From: Bacteroides sp. UBA1773
GTDB lineage: Bacteria > Bacteroidota > Bacteroidia > Bacteroidales > Bacteroidaceae
Direction: 5' to 3'
NCBI GenBank assembly: GCA_002315285.1
Contig: DCGR01000081.1
Location: 1,597-28,340, forward strand
DNA: 26,744 nucleotides
A program made the translations under genes and the position numbers. Shown here piece after piece: positions 8,837 to 16,875 of the stretch; within the stretch, counting starts at the first letter, position 1, and every line of letters starts with the position of its first letter. The notes under the pieces were generated by a model, which did not search any database, had not been told where the DNA came from, and was given only the letters and a program-made list of their open reading frames with translations.

Positions 8837-10411
8837 ATGAAGTTTGCGATCATAGCGGCAGGTGAGGGCTCCCGACTGATGCAGGAAGGAGTAGGAACTC
8901 CGAAACCTCTGGTGCGTGTACAGGGATTGCCGCTGATTGAACGTCTGGTTCGGATTTTCACACATCAAGGCGCATCGGAGATTGTCGTAATCGTGAATGA
9001 GCTCTATCCACAGACACGGCGGTTTCTCGACGCCCTACGTACCGAGTTGTCCGTCCCGCTACGGGTTGTCGTAAAAAACACTCTCAGTTCCATGCACAGT
9101 TTTTGGGAACTGAGTCCTTTCTTGTCGGATGAAAAGTTTTGTCTGACCACGGTCGATACGGTTTTTCGTGAAGAGGAGTTTGCACGTTACATCCAAGCGT
9201 TCCAGTCGGGCAATGTGGATGGCATGATGGCTGTGACTGATTATGTGGATGATGAGAAGCCGCTTTATGTCGCGACCGACGACACACTTGCCATAACCGG
9301 ATTTCACGATACTCCTGATGAGGCTTGCCGATTTGTTTCGGGTGGCATGTATTGCCTCACGCCCAAGTCGATTCGTGTCTTGCAGTGCTGTGTGGAACAG
9401 GGCATGGCGAGGATGCGTAATTTCCAACGTCGGCTTGTGAGCGACGGATTGCGGCTGCAAGCCTATCCTTTCTCCAAGATCCTTGATGTGGACCATGCTT
9501 CCGACATTGCAAAGGCGGATGAATTCTTGTCGTCGCAACCTGTAATGGGGAAGGTCGTGAATAGCGTGTTGGGAGTGGCTCGTGATGGCGAGTACAGTCC
9601 CAATCGTGAAAAAAAAGATGCTGCCATAATCAATCTTGTGGCTGATCGTGTACGTAAGGCCGGCTTTGATGTGACTGTTTGTGGCGAAAGGGAATTTACA
9701 TCCCAATCGCTTTCTGCCGATTTCATCTTCAACATGGCACGCGACAAGCGTACATTGCAACGAATGCGCGAATTGGAACAGGCTGGCATACAGATTGTCA
9801 ATTCGCCAGAGGGTATTGCCAATTGTGCCCGCGAAGTGATGACGCGCAAATTGTTGGCTGCCGGAGTGTCACATCCTGAAACGGTGATTGTTTCCACTCA
9901 CGAATGTTATGAAGGCGATGTTTTGCCTTGCTGGGTGAAACGGGGAGATTCTCATGCCATGGTAGCGGGAGATGTTGTCTATGCCGAAACGGTGGAGCAC
10001 GTCAATCGTGTGCTGTCTGATTTCTGTTCGCGAGGCATTCCTACAGCAGTAATCAACAGGCACTTGAAGGGTGACGTGGTGAAGTTTTATGGCGTGCGAG
10101 GCACAGATTTCTTTTGTTGGTTCTACCCGGATGTGGCGCGTCACAGCAAGTTTGGCCATGAGATGGCCAATGGGAAGGCCAAGGAATATGGCTTCAGCCA
10201 GAAGGAATTGAAGGAGATGGCTACTCTTGCTGCCACAGTGCTTGATGTGCCTATCTATGGAGGTGACTGCATAGTGGCTGCAGATGGAACCATCTCGATC
10301 ATCGACTTCAATGACTGGCCGAGTTTCGCCTATTGCTGCGAAGAGGCTGCACGGCATATAGCAGATTATATTGTCAATGGAATTAAACGGGCAAACGAAT
10401 ATGGATATTAA
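8837..10411 (+). CDS. Nucleotidyltransferase (LicC/MobA-like) fused to an ATP-grasp ligase domain
   Basis: A 524-residue two-domain cytosolic protein. Residues 1-235 form a sugar- or polyol-phosphate nucleotidyltransferase: the nucleotide loop AAGEGSRL (7-14), PKPL (22-25), a likely metal Asp107 in TTVDT, and a second metal patch DVDHASD (217-223). The general layout, with NTLSSMHSFWEL after the second strand, resembles LicC-type CTP:phosphocholine cytidylyltransferases. Residues about 240-515 resemble a RimK/glutathione-synthetase-type ATP-grasp domain: a lead-in NSPEGI (322-327), a lysine in VKFYG (about 416), and the closing metal motif Asp477 with IIDFNDWPS (Asp490, Asn492). ATP-grasp enzymes join a carboxylate to an amine or similar acceptor through an acyl phosphate. 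The next gene is a CDP-alcohol phosphatidyltransferase overlapping by 11 nt, so the likely product of the first domain is a CDP-headgroup. The substrate of the ligase is unknown. Confidence 0.8.
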   Translation: MKFAIIAAGEGSRLMQEGVGTPKPLVRVQGLPLIERLVRIFTHQGASEIVVIVNELYPQTRRFLDALRTELSVPLRVVVKNTLSSMHSFWELSPFLSDEKFCLTTVDTVFREEEFARYIQAFQSGNVDGMMAVTDYVDDEKPLYVATDDTLAITGFHDTPDEACRFVSGGMYCLTPKSIRVLQCCVEQGMARMRNFQRRLVSDGLRLQAYPFSKILDVDHASDIAKADEFLSSQPVMGKVVNSVLGVARDGEYSPNREKKDAAIINLVADRVRKAGFDVTVCGEREFTSQSLSADFIFNMARDKRTLQRMRELEQAGIQIVNSPEGIANCAREVMTRKLLAAGVSHPETVIVSTHECYEGDVLPCWVKRGDSHAMVAGDVVYAETVEHVNRVLSDFCSRGIPTAVINRHLKGDVVKFYGVRGTDFFCWFYPDVARHSKFGHEMANGKAKEYGFSQKELKEMATLAATVLDVPIYGGDCIVAADGTISIIDFNDWPSFAYCCEEAARHIADYIVNGIKRANEYGY

Positions 10412-11297
10412 GCAGACATACAAGTCGCTCGACACAGAAGAGCATATCGACATGTATTTCAATCGCCCGGTAGGCTATGTTTGGGCACTGCTTTTCAAAT
10501 GGTTGCATGTTCATCCCAATGTGGTGACCATCTTGTCCATCTTTCTGGGTGTGGCTGGAGGCATCATGTTCTATTGGCCTGATATGACGCATACGCTCAT
10601 TGGCATATTCCTGTTCATGTGGGCCAACCACTTCGACAGTGCTGACGGACAGTTGGCACGCATGACCGGACAGAAAACCCGTTGGGGGCGTATCTTGGAC
10701 GGTATGGCGGGCGATTTCTGGTTCATTGCCGTATATGCTTCCATTTCGTTTAGGCTTACACCTACGTGGGGCATTTGGATATGGATGTTGTGCTTCCTCT
10801 CGGGTGTGTTCTGTCATGGCTATCAAACCACTCTTTCGGATTATTACCGTAACATCCACCTTTATTTCCTGAAAGGGAAAGCGGGTAGTGAGTTGGATTC
10901 ATCGGCCCAACAGAAGATTTTTTTTGATAGTCTGTCATGGAAAACCGATTTCTTCTGGAAACTGTTCCTCGCCGGATACACACGTTATACCCGTAATCAG
11001 GAGCGGATGACGCCATGGTTCCAAAAATTTTATCGACAGATGCGTCAGCGCTATGGCGATGAGATTCCCCAAACGTTGCGTGATGAGTTCCGGGCAGCCA
11101 GTCTTCCGCTTATGAAATATGCCAATATGCTGACGTTCAATGTCCGTGCCTTTGCACTTTACGTCAGTATGCTGGTGGGCGAGCCATGGCTTTATCCGGC
11201 ATTTGAGGTGGTGGTCATGACTACGCTGTTTGTCTATACCCGCCATCGTCATGAGCGGATGAGCAAGTCGTTTTATGAAAGATATTTGATGGTGTGA
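10401..11297 (+). CDS. CDP-alcohol phosphatidyltransferase family membrane protein
   Basis: These integral membrane enzymes move a substituted phosphate from a CDP-linked donor to an alcohol, as in phospholipid synthesis. The 298-residue product has the family signature DxxDGxxAR at 79-87 (DSADGQLAR), then Gly96 and Asp100. The last Asp of the usual Gx3Dx3D portion is Gly104 here, with an Asp one residue later at 105. Hydrophobic segments flank the motif (about 41-75 and 105-150), and another lies near residues 240-285. The ATG at 10401 lies inside the end of the upstream gene (11-nt overlap), and the stop overlaps the next gene's GTG by 4 nt. A TTG further upstream at 10371 adds a non-family extension. 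The donor and acceptor are unknown; an inositol-, glycerol- or amino-alcohol-phosphate headgroup is the natural guess. Confidence 0.85.
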   Translation: MDIKQTYKSLDTEEHIDMYFNRPVGYVWALLFKWLHVHPNVVTILSIFLGVAGGIMFYWPDMTHTLIGIFLFMWANHFDSADGQLARMTGQKTRWGRILDGMAGDFWFIAVYASISFRLTPTWGIWIWMLCFLSGVFCHGYQTTLSDYYRNIHLYFLKGKAGSELDSSAQQKIFFDSLSWKTDFFWKLFLAGYTRYTRNQERMTPWFQKFYRQMRQRYGDEIPQTLRDEFRAASLPLMKYANMLTFNVRAFALYVSMLVGEPWLYPAFEVVVMTTLFVYTRHRHERMSKSFYERYLMV

Positions 11298-13021
11298 ACG
11301 GTAGGTATCGTAACATATTCTTGTTTTTCGGCATATCGGCCATCGTCGTGATGCTCTGTACCTTTGATGTGGACTTCGATGAGCTGAAACGAAGTCTGGC
11401 ACGTGCCGGCATTTGGTTTCCGGTGGTTGTCGGTCTGTGGGTGATCATTTATTTGATGAATGCCTTGGCATGGTATCTCATCATTTGTGATGACCGGAAA
11501 ATCGCTTCCATTTCCTTTTGGCGGATATATAAGCTCACCATTACCGGGTTTGCGCTCAATTATGCCACACCTTGCGGACTGATGGGGGGAGAGCCCTATC
11601 GCATCATGGAACTGACACCTCATGTCGGTGCCAGCAAAGCTGCATCGTCGGTCATTCTTCATGCCATGACCCACATCTTCAGCCATTTTTGTTTTTGGCT
11701 CTTTTCCGTTGTGCTTTATTTGTTGATGTATAGGCCCGACTTTGCCATGGCTATTTTGCTTGCAGCCATTACGGCTTTTTGTGTGGCCGCCATTTATTTC
11801 TTCTTGAAAGGATATCGAAACGGGATGGCCGTCAAAACGTTGCGTTTGCTATGCCATTGGCCATTTGTCGGTGCATGGGCACGTCGTTTCTCCAATGAGA
11901 AGGCTGACACGTTGCAGCGTATCGACAGCCAGATAGCCCAACTTCACAAGCAGCGCCGTGTCATCTTTCTTTCGTCTCTCGCTCTGGAGTTTTCGGCACG
12001 GGTTTTTGGCTGTTTGGAGATATTGCTCATTCTGAACATTCTTACGGACAACATCGATTTCCTTACTTGTATTCTCATCATGGCATTCACGTCGTTATTC
12101 TCCAATGCCTTTTTCTTCTCGCCCATGCAGTTGGGCGCTCGCGAAGGAGGATTTGCCTTGTCGGTTCATGGCTTGCACATTCCTTCGGCTTATGGCGTAT
12201 TCACGGGACTCATCACGCGCGTGCGTGAACTGGTGTGGATTGTTATCGGCATGGCTCTCATGAAAGTGGGCAACAAGCCTTTGCCTCGCGATGCCCAAGT
12301 GAAGGGCGTGATTTTTGACTATGGTGGAACCATTGATACCAATGGTCATCATTGGGCTGCTGTGTTGTGGAAAAAATATCGGGAGATTGCCGTGCCTTGT
12401 TGTTACGAACATTTTCGGGAGGCCTACGTGTTTGCTGAACGGACCTTGGCAAAATATCCATACGTGCGTGCCGACCATAACTTCCTCGATGTGCTTTGCA
12501 TCAAGGTCAAGTTGCAACTGGAATATCTGGTGGAGAAGGGCTATATGCAGATTGGCGAAAAGCAGTTGTGTGGGTTTTCTGAGAAGGTGGCACGAAAATG
12601 CTACGAGCATGTGCAGGACACATTGCTTGTGACGCGCCCTGTGTTGGAACGTCTGTCGTGCAAGCATAAGTTGGTGCTTGTCTCGAATTTTTATGGCAAC
12701 ATACATGCCGTCCTGAAGGATTTCGCATTGGACAGATTCTTCTGCGATGTTATCGAGTCGTCGGTAGTGGGTGTCCGCAAGCCAGATCCTGCCATCTATC
12801 GGCTTGGTGTGGAGGCCTTGGGGATGTCTGCCAATGAAGTGATGGTCGTGGGTGATAGTTTTTCGAAAGACGTGGTTCCTGCCAAACAGATAGGTTGTAG
12901 GGCTGTGTGGCTCTGTGGCGAGGGATGGGGAAATGAAAATGTTGATGATACGCTTCCCGACAAGATCATCTCAAAACTGGAGGAACTCGACGTAAACCAA
13001 ATGGTGGGTTATGCTTCATAG
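11294..13021 (+). CDS. LPG_synthase_TM (flippase-like) domain fused to a HAD phosphatase
   Basis: A 575-residue fusion. Residues 1 to about 325 are a polytopic membrane domain of the lysylphosphatidylglycerol-synthase TM / UPF0104 type, with its marker segments GLMGGEPYR (95-103) and GAREGG (281-286); relatives act as lipid flippases or carry transferase partners. Residues about 336-570 are a HAD hydrolase: motif I FDYGGT with nucleophile Asp342, motif II Ser464 in LVSN, motif III Lys496 in RKPDP, and motif IV GDSFSKD (Asp521, Asp526). The usual second Asp of motif I (D+2) is Gly344. Translation starts at GTG within GTGA, overlapping the upstream stop, a classic coupling arrangement. Inference: the HAD part dephosphorylates a lipid-linked phosphate made by the preceding transferase and the membrane part handles or flips the lipid. 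Confidence 0.82.
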   Translation: MNGRYRNIFLFFGISAIVVMLCTFDVDFDELKRSLARAGIWFPVVVGLWVIIYLMNALAWYLIICDDRKIASISFWRIYKLTITGFALNYATPCGLMGGEPYRIMELTPHVGASKAASSVILHAMTHIFSHFCFWLFSVVLYLLMYRPDFAMAILLAAITAFCVAAIYFFLKGYRNGMAVKTLRLLCHWPFVGAWARRFSNEKADTLQRIDSQIAQLHKQRRVIFLSSLALEFSARVFGCLEILLILNILTDNIDFLTCILIMAFTSLFSNAFFFSPMQLGAREGGFALSVHGLHIPSAYGVFTGLITRVRELVWIVIGMALMKVGNKPLPRDAQVKGVIFDYGGTIDTNGHHWAAVLWKKYREIAVPCCYEHFREAYVFAERTLAKYPYVRADHNFLDVLCIKVKLQLEYLVEKGYMQIGEKQLCGFSEKVARKCYEHVQDTLLVTRPVLERLSCKHKLVLVSNFYGNIHAVLKDFALDRFFCDVIESSVVGVRKPDPAIYRLGVEALGMSANEVMVVGDSFSKDVVPAKQIGCRAVWLCGEGWGNENVDDTLPDKIISKLEELDVNQMVGYAS

Positions 13022-15575
13022 ACTGTTCATATTTCTCTTGGTTCTTGGCTGCAGCTGTCGTTGTTTCGCCCAGCTGCAAGGAAGGGTGGTCGATGCTGCC
13101 ACCAACGAGCCGATAGCCTATGCCAACGTGTATTACGAAGGAAAGGGTGTAGGTACGGTGTCCGACCAACAAGGGCATTTCACGATAGAGGCTCATGCAG
13201 GGTGGGGGAGGCTCATCATTTCGTATGTGGGCTATCAGGTGCAGGTCGTCGATGTTTCGGCTGCGACGCGTCAGCTGGGCGATATCAAGATGAAGTCGCT
13301 CCAGCTTGCCGAGGTAGTGGTCAAGCCAAGGCGTGAGAAGTATTCGCGGAAAAACAATCCTGCCGTCGAACTGATGAGGAAGGTGGTGGCGCACAAGCAA
13401 CTCAATGACCTTTCTGTGAGCGATTACTACTCATACAACACCTACCGGAAAATCACTTTTGCCCTTAACAACATTACTGCCGACTCGTTGCGAGAGTCAA
13501 AAATGTTCAAGAAATACCCTTTCTTCCGCAATCAGGTGGAACTATGTGGAGAAACGGGGAAACAGATCCTGCCCATTTCCGTTGACGAGACTCTTACGCA
13601 GAAAGTATTCAGAAAAAACCCTCGTAGTGAAAAAAACATTGTGAAGGGAATCAATTCGAATGGCGTGAACGACGTGTTCAACACAGGAGAAATCATGACA
13701 ATGGTAATCAAGGATATATTTACGGATGTGAATGTCTATGATGACCACTGCCGGTTGCTGCGTCTTTCGTTCGATAGTCCTATCTCCGAAAATGGCATTG
13801 CGTTTTACCGCTATTTCATCATGGACACGGTGTATGTGCAGAAAGACAAGTGCATCCACCTTTCGTTTGTGCCCAATAACTCGCGTGATGTGGGTTTCTC
13901 GGGTCACCTCTACGTGTTGGCCGATTCCACCTATCGTGTGAAACATTGTACGCTCAACTTGCCGAAAAAGACAAACATCAATTACGTCACTGAACTGAAA
14001 ATCAGGCAGGAGTTCGAGGCCCTACCCTCGGGCGAGTGGGTGCAGACTGCCGACGACATGATTTGTGAGATGGACTTTTTCGGTCTGAAGCTGATGGCCC
14101 GACGAGCCACTCGTAATCAGAATTATAGTTTCGAGGAAATACCCAAGAAGGTGTTCAAGGCAAAAGGTTCGGAAGTGAAGGATGTGAATGCGATGATGCG
14201 TGGAGAAGATTTCTGGCGTGAATATCGTGCGGTCGGTCTCACCAAGTCGGAAAGCCAGATGCAGGATTTTGTGCAGAACCTGACGAAAGTCAAAGGCTAC
14301 GCGTTCATCTTGTTTGCGGCAAGGGCTTTTGTGGAGAACTTTGTGGAGACAGGCTCGGAAAAAACGCCCAGCAAAGTGGACATTGGCCCGATAAACACAA
14401 TCATCTCGCAGAACTACATCGACGGCCTGCGTCTGCGCGCATCGGCACAAACCACGGCCAACCTCAATCCGCATTGGTTCTTCAAAGGATATTATGCCCA
14501 TGGTTTTCGCGATCATAAGTCGAAGGGAATGGGACAGGTGGAATACTCGTTCGACAAGAAGGAATACCTCGCTCGCGAATTTCCCAAGCACACTCTCGCC
14601 GTGGCATGGCAGTACGACAACATGTCGCCTTCCGACAAGTTCCTGCGTACCGATAAGGACAACGTGTTCACTTCATTCAAGTTTGTCACGGTGGATCAGT
14701 TCAATTACGAGCGAAATTTCCGTATCGAGTACGAACACGAGCGTCAGTCGGGTCTGAAGACGGGTCTTGTGCTGAAACATTCCAACTATGAGCCTTGTGG
14801 AAAATTGTTCTATCAGACGATGAGTGGTCGCAACATACCCGATTTCACCATCGCCGAAGCTACCGTTAGCCTTCGATATGCTCCAGGAGAGACAGTAGTC
14901 AACACCAAGCAACGCCGTTTGCCCATCAACCATAATGCACCCGTGTTCATGGTTGCCCACACATTCGGAATGAAGGGCGTGCTGGGCTCAGACTATAATT
15001 ACAACTTCACCGATGCTTCCATTCACAAACGCTTCTGGATGGATTCGTGGGGAAGAATCGACATGAATCTGAAAGGTGGAATACAGTGGAACAAGGTGCC
15101 ATTCCCCTTGCTCATCATGCCCGCCGCCAATTTGTCGTACATCCTGCAAAATGAGACGTTCAATCTCATCAACAACATGGAGTTCCTCAACGACCGTTTT
15201 GCTTCGCTTGATCTCTCCTGGAATCTGATGGGAAAGATTTTCAATCGGGTGCCTTTGCTCAAACAACTGAAGTGGCGTGAGTTTATTGGCGTGAAATGTC
15301 TGTGGGGTGATTTGTCGGACAAGAACAATCCCTTCCTTCCCCAACATGCCTCTGATGACCTGCTGATGCTTTTCCCGGGTCATTATTCTCCAGAGGGAGA
15401 CTACCGATATTCTTCGTTCGTCATGGATCCACACAAGCCCTATGTTGAGGTGGCAGCCGGAATACACAACATTTTCAAGATCATACATGTGGAGTATGTA
15501 CGTCGTTTGAACTATAATGAACTGCCTACAGCCAATCGGTGGGGTGTCAGGCTCATGATACAAACAACATTTTAG
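13011..15575 (+). CDS. DUF5686 outer-membrane protein with carboxypeptidase-regulatory-like domain
   Basis: An 854-residue exported protein. A Sec signal peptide (about 1-20, ending CFA-Q) precedes a carboxypeptidase-regulatory-like beta-sandwich (about 21-105: LQGRVVDAATNEPIAYANV, then SYVGY). Next comes a long region of DUF5686 type to the end. The C-terminus ends in alternating hydrophobic residues and a final Phe (LMIQTTF), as expected for an outer-membrane beta-barrel. No TonB box or plug is evident, so it is not a SusC transporter. The start overlaps the preceding fusion gene by 11 nt, tying it to the lipid-headgroup genes. Members of this family are common in Bacteroidetes and have no firm function. 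A role in outer-membrane lipid or surface biogenesis is inference from context. Confidence 0.85.
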   Translation: MLHRLFIFLLVLGCSCRCFAQLQGRVVDAATNEPIAYANVYYEGKGVGTVSDQQGHFTIEAHAGWGRLIISYVGYQVQVVDVSAATRQLGDIKMKSLQLAEVVVKPRREKYSRKNNPAVELMRKVVAHKQLNDLSVSDYYSYNTYRKITFALNNITADSLRESKMFKKYPFFRNQVELCGETGKQILPISVDETLTQKVFRKNPRSEKNIVKGINSNGVNDVFNTGEIMTMVIKDIFTDVNVYDDHCRLLRLSFDSPISENGIAFYRYFIMDTVYVQKDKCIHLSFVPNNSRDVGFSGHLYVLADSTYRVKHCTLNLPKKTNINYVTELKIRQEFEALPSGEWVQTADDMICEMDFFGLKLMARRATRNQNYSFEEIPKKVFKAKGSEVKDVNAMMRGEDFWREYRAVGLTKSESQMQDFVQNLTKVKGYAFILFAARAFVENFVETGSEKTPSKVDIGPINTIISQNYIDGLRLRASAQTTANLNPHWFFKGYYAHGFRDHKSKGMGQVEYSFDKKEYLAREFPKHTLAVAWQYDNMSPSDKFLRTDKDNVFTSFKFVTVDQFNYERNFRIEYEHERQSGLKTGLVLKHSNYEPCGKLFYQTMSGRNIPDFTIAEATVSLRYAPGETVVNTKQRRLPINHNAPVFMVAHTFGMKGVLGSDYNYNFTDASIHKRFWMDSWGRIDMNLKGGIQWNKVPFPLLIMPAANLSYILQNETFNLINNMEFLNDRFASLDLSWNLMGKIFNRVPLLKQLKWREFIGVKCLWGDLSDKNNPFLPQHASDDLLMLFPGHYSPEGDYRYSSFVMDPHKPYVEVAAGIHNIFKIIHVEYVRRLNYNELPTANRWGVRLMIQTTF

Positions 15576-15598
15576 TCATTCTATCCCATTTTACTGTT

Positions 15599-16768
15599 AT
15601 GAAATTGGTTAATAAAAATTATCTGTTTCCCTTTGTCCTTGTCACATCGCTTTTTTTCCTGTGGGGTTTCGCAAGGAATTTCCTTGATGTGTTCAACAAG
15701 TATTTCCAAGAAGCATTGGTCATTAGCCGTACCCAATCGTCGTTGTTTCAGGTGGTGTTCTACCTAGGCTACTTCCTCATGGCGCTACCTGCCGGATGGG
15801 TCATTGTGCGGCGTGGCTATCGCTATGGTGTGGTGTTGGGCCTGCTCTTGTTTGCTGCTGGCTCCTTCATGTTCGTGCCTGGCAGCTGGCTCATGAACTT
15901 TGAGTTTTTCTTGCTTTCCTTGTTCGTGATTGCTTGTGGCATGGCGTTTCTTGAGACAGCTGCCAATCCCTACGTCACCGAACTGGGCGACTCTTCTACC
16001 GCTTCCAGCCGATTGAATCTGTCCCAAACGTTCAATGGCTTGGGCGCAGCCTGTGGACCTGTTGTGGGTGGCGCGTTTCTTTTCAATGGACAGTCGGATG
16101 GTGGCAACCTTTTGCTCCCCTATGTCCTGATGGGTTCTGTTGTGCTGGTTGTTGCCATTGTGTTTTCGCGTGTCCAGTTACCCGAAATCAAGCAGGTGTC
16201 ATCCGACGAGGAAACCTCAAAAACTCATGGCAATGCCTTGTTCTTCTTTGGTCTCACGGCATTGTTGTGCGAACAGATAGCCGAGATAGGCATCAACAGT
16301 TCTTTTATCAACTTTGCCGTCGATGATGTGCATCTCGACAAGCTCCTTGCGTCACGCATCCAGGGCGTATGCCTTATGTTGTACATGTCTGGACGTTTGG
16401 TCGGATGCTGGGTGATGCAACGTGTGCGAGCGCAACGTGTGTTGCTGTGGTGTGCCATTGGTACTGTGGCAGCCACTGCTTTGATTATGCCAAACTTCGG
16501 GATGGTTTCGTTTGTGGCTTTGGCACTGATTTATGTGTTTGAGTCGGTCATGTTTCCCACCATCTTTTCGTTGTGTGTGTCGCGCTTCACGGGAGGAGTG
16601 AAGTTGGCATCGAGTATGCTTATGATGACTCCCATAGGTGGAGCCATTGGTACGTGGCTGGTGTTTATGGTGGCCGATACTACCACCATGTCGTTTTCGT
16701 TCATTGTTCCTATGATAAGCTATGTGGTAGTGATGTTTTTTGCGGCCAAAGCGCTTCGCGCTTGTTAG
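15599..16768 (+). CDS. FHS-family (FucP-like) sugar:proton MFS transporter
   Basis: A 389-residue major facilitator with about 12 hydrophobic segments, of the fucose/glucose/galactose symporter (FHS) family. Family marks are FFLWGFARNFLDV near the start and LETAANPYVTELG (118-130). Asp30 and Glu119 sit where E. coli FucP has the proton-coupling residues Asp46 and Glu135, so proton symport is likely. The ATG at 15599 is preferred to an upstream in-frame start inside the DUF5686 gene. It is 23 nt downstream of that gene and is the last member of the long run, followed by a strong hairpin. Substrate unknown; L-fucose or a related hexose is the family default. Confidence 0.88.
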   Translation: MKLVNKNYLFPFVLVTSLFFLWGFARNFLDVFNKYFQEALVISRTQSSLFQVVFYLGYFLMALPAGWVIVRRGYRYGVVLGLLLFAAGSFMFVPGSWLMNFEFFLLSLFVIACGMAFLETAANPYVTELGDSSTASSRLNLSQTFNGLGAACGPVVGGAFLFNGQSDGGNLLLPYVLMGSVVLVVAIVFSRVQLPEIKQVSSDEETSKTHGNALFFFGLTALLCEQIAEIGINSSFINFAVDDVHLDKLLASRIQGVCLMLYMSGRLVGCWVMQRVRAQRVLLWCAIGTVAATALIMPNFGMVSFVALALIYVFESVMFPTIFSLCVSRFTGGVKLASSMLMMTPIGGAIGTWLVFMVADTTTMSFSFIVPMISYVVVMFFAAKALRAC

Positions 16769-16813
16769 CCGTGGCCAAGGTCAGGACTAAAGCTGTGTGA
16801 GTTTGTACAATGC

Positions 16814-16854
16814 AAATCCCGGAACAAACCGATTGGAGGTTGGTTCCGGGATTT
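16814..16854. terminator. Bidirectional terminator between convergent genes
   Basis: A long inverted repeat, 16814-16830 with 16838-16854, has 16 of 17 positions paired (one A-G mismatch) and a 7-nt loop. The arms start with AAATCCC and end with GGGATTT, giving A/T ends on both sides. It sits between the convergent transporter gene and the peptidase gene, so it can serve both strands. Confidence 0.82.
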
Positions 16855-16875
16855 CCCCATTCATGTTGTTGGTTG

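Noticed and set aside
10371..10400. TTG start giving a ten-residue extension of the CDP-alcohol transferase.
   Set aside because: An ATG at 10401 gives a standard protein with a short overlap; the extension is not family-like.
15539..15598. Upstream in-frame start of the first FHS transporter.
   Set aside because: It lies within the end of the DUF5686 gene and adds residues before the usual short N-terminus; the ATG at 15599 fits the family.
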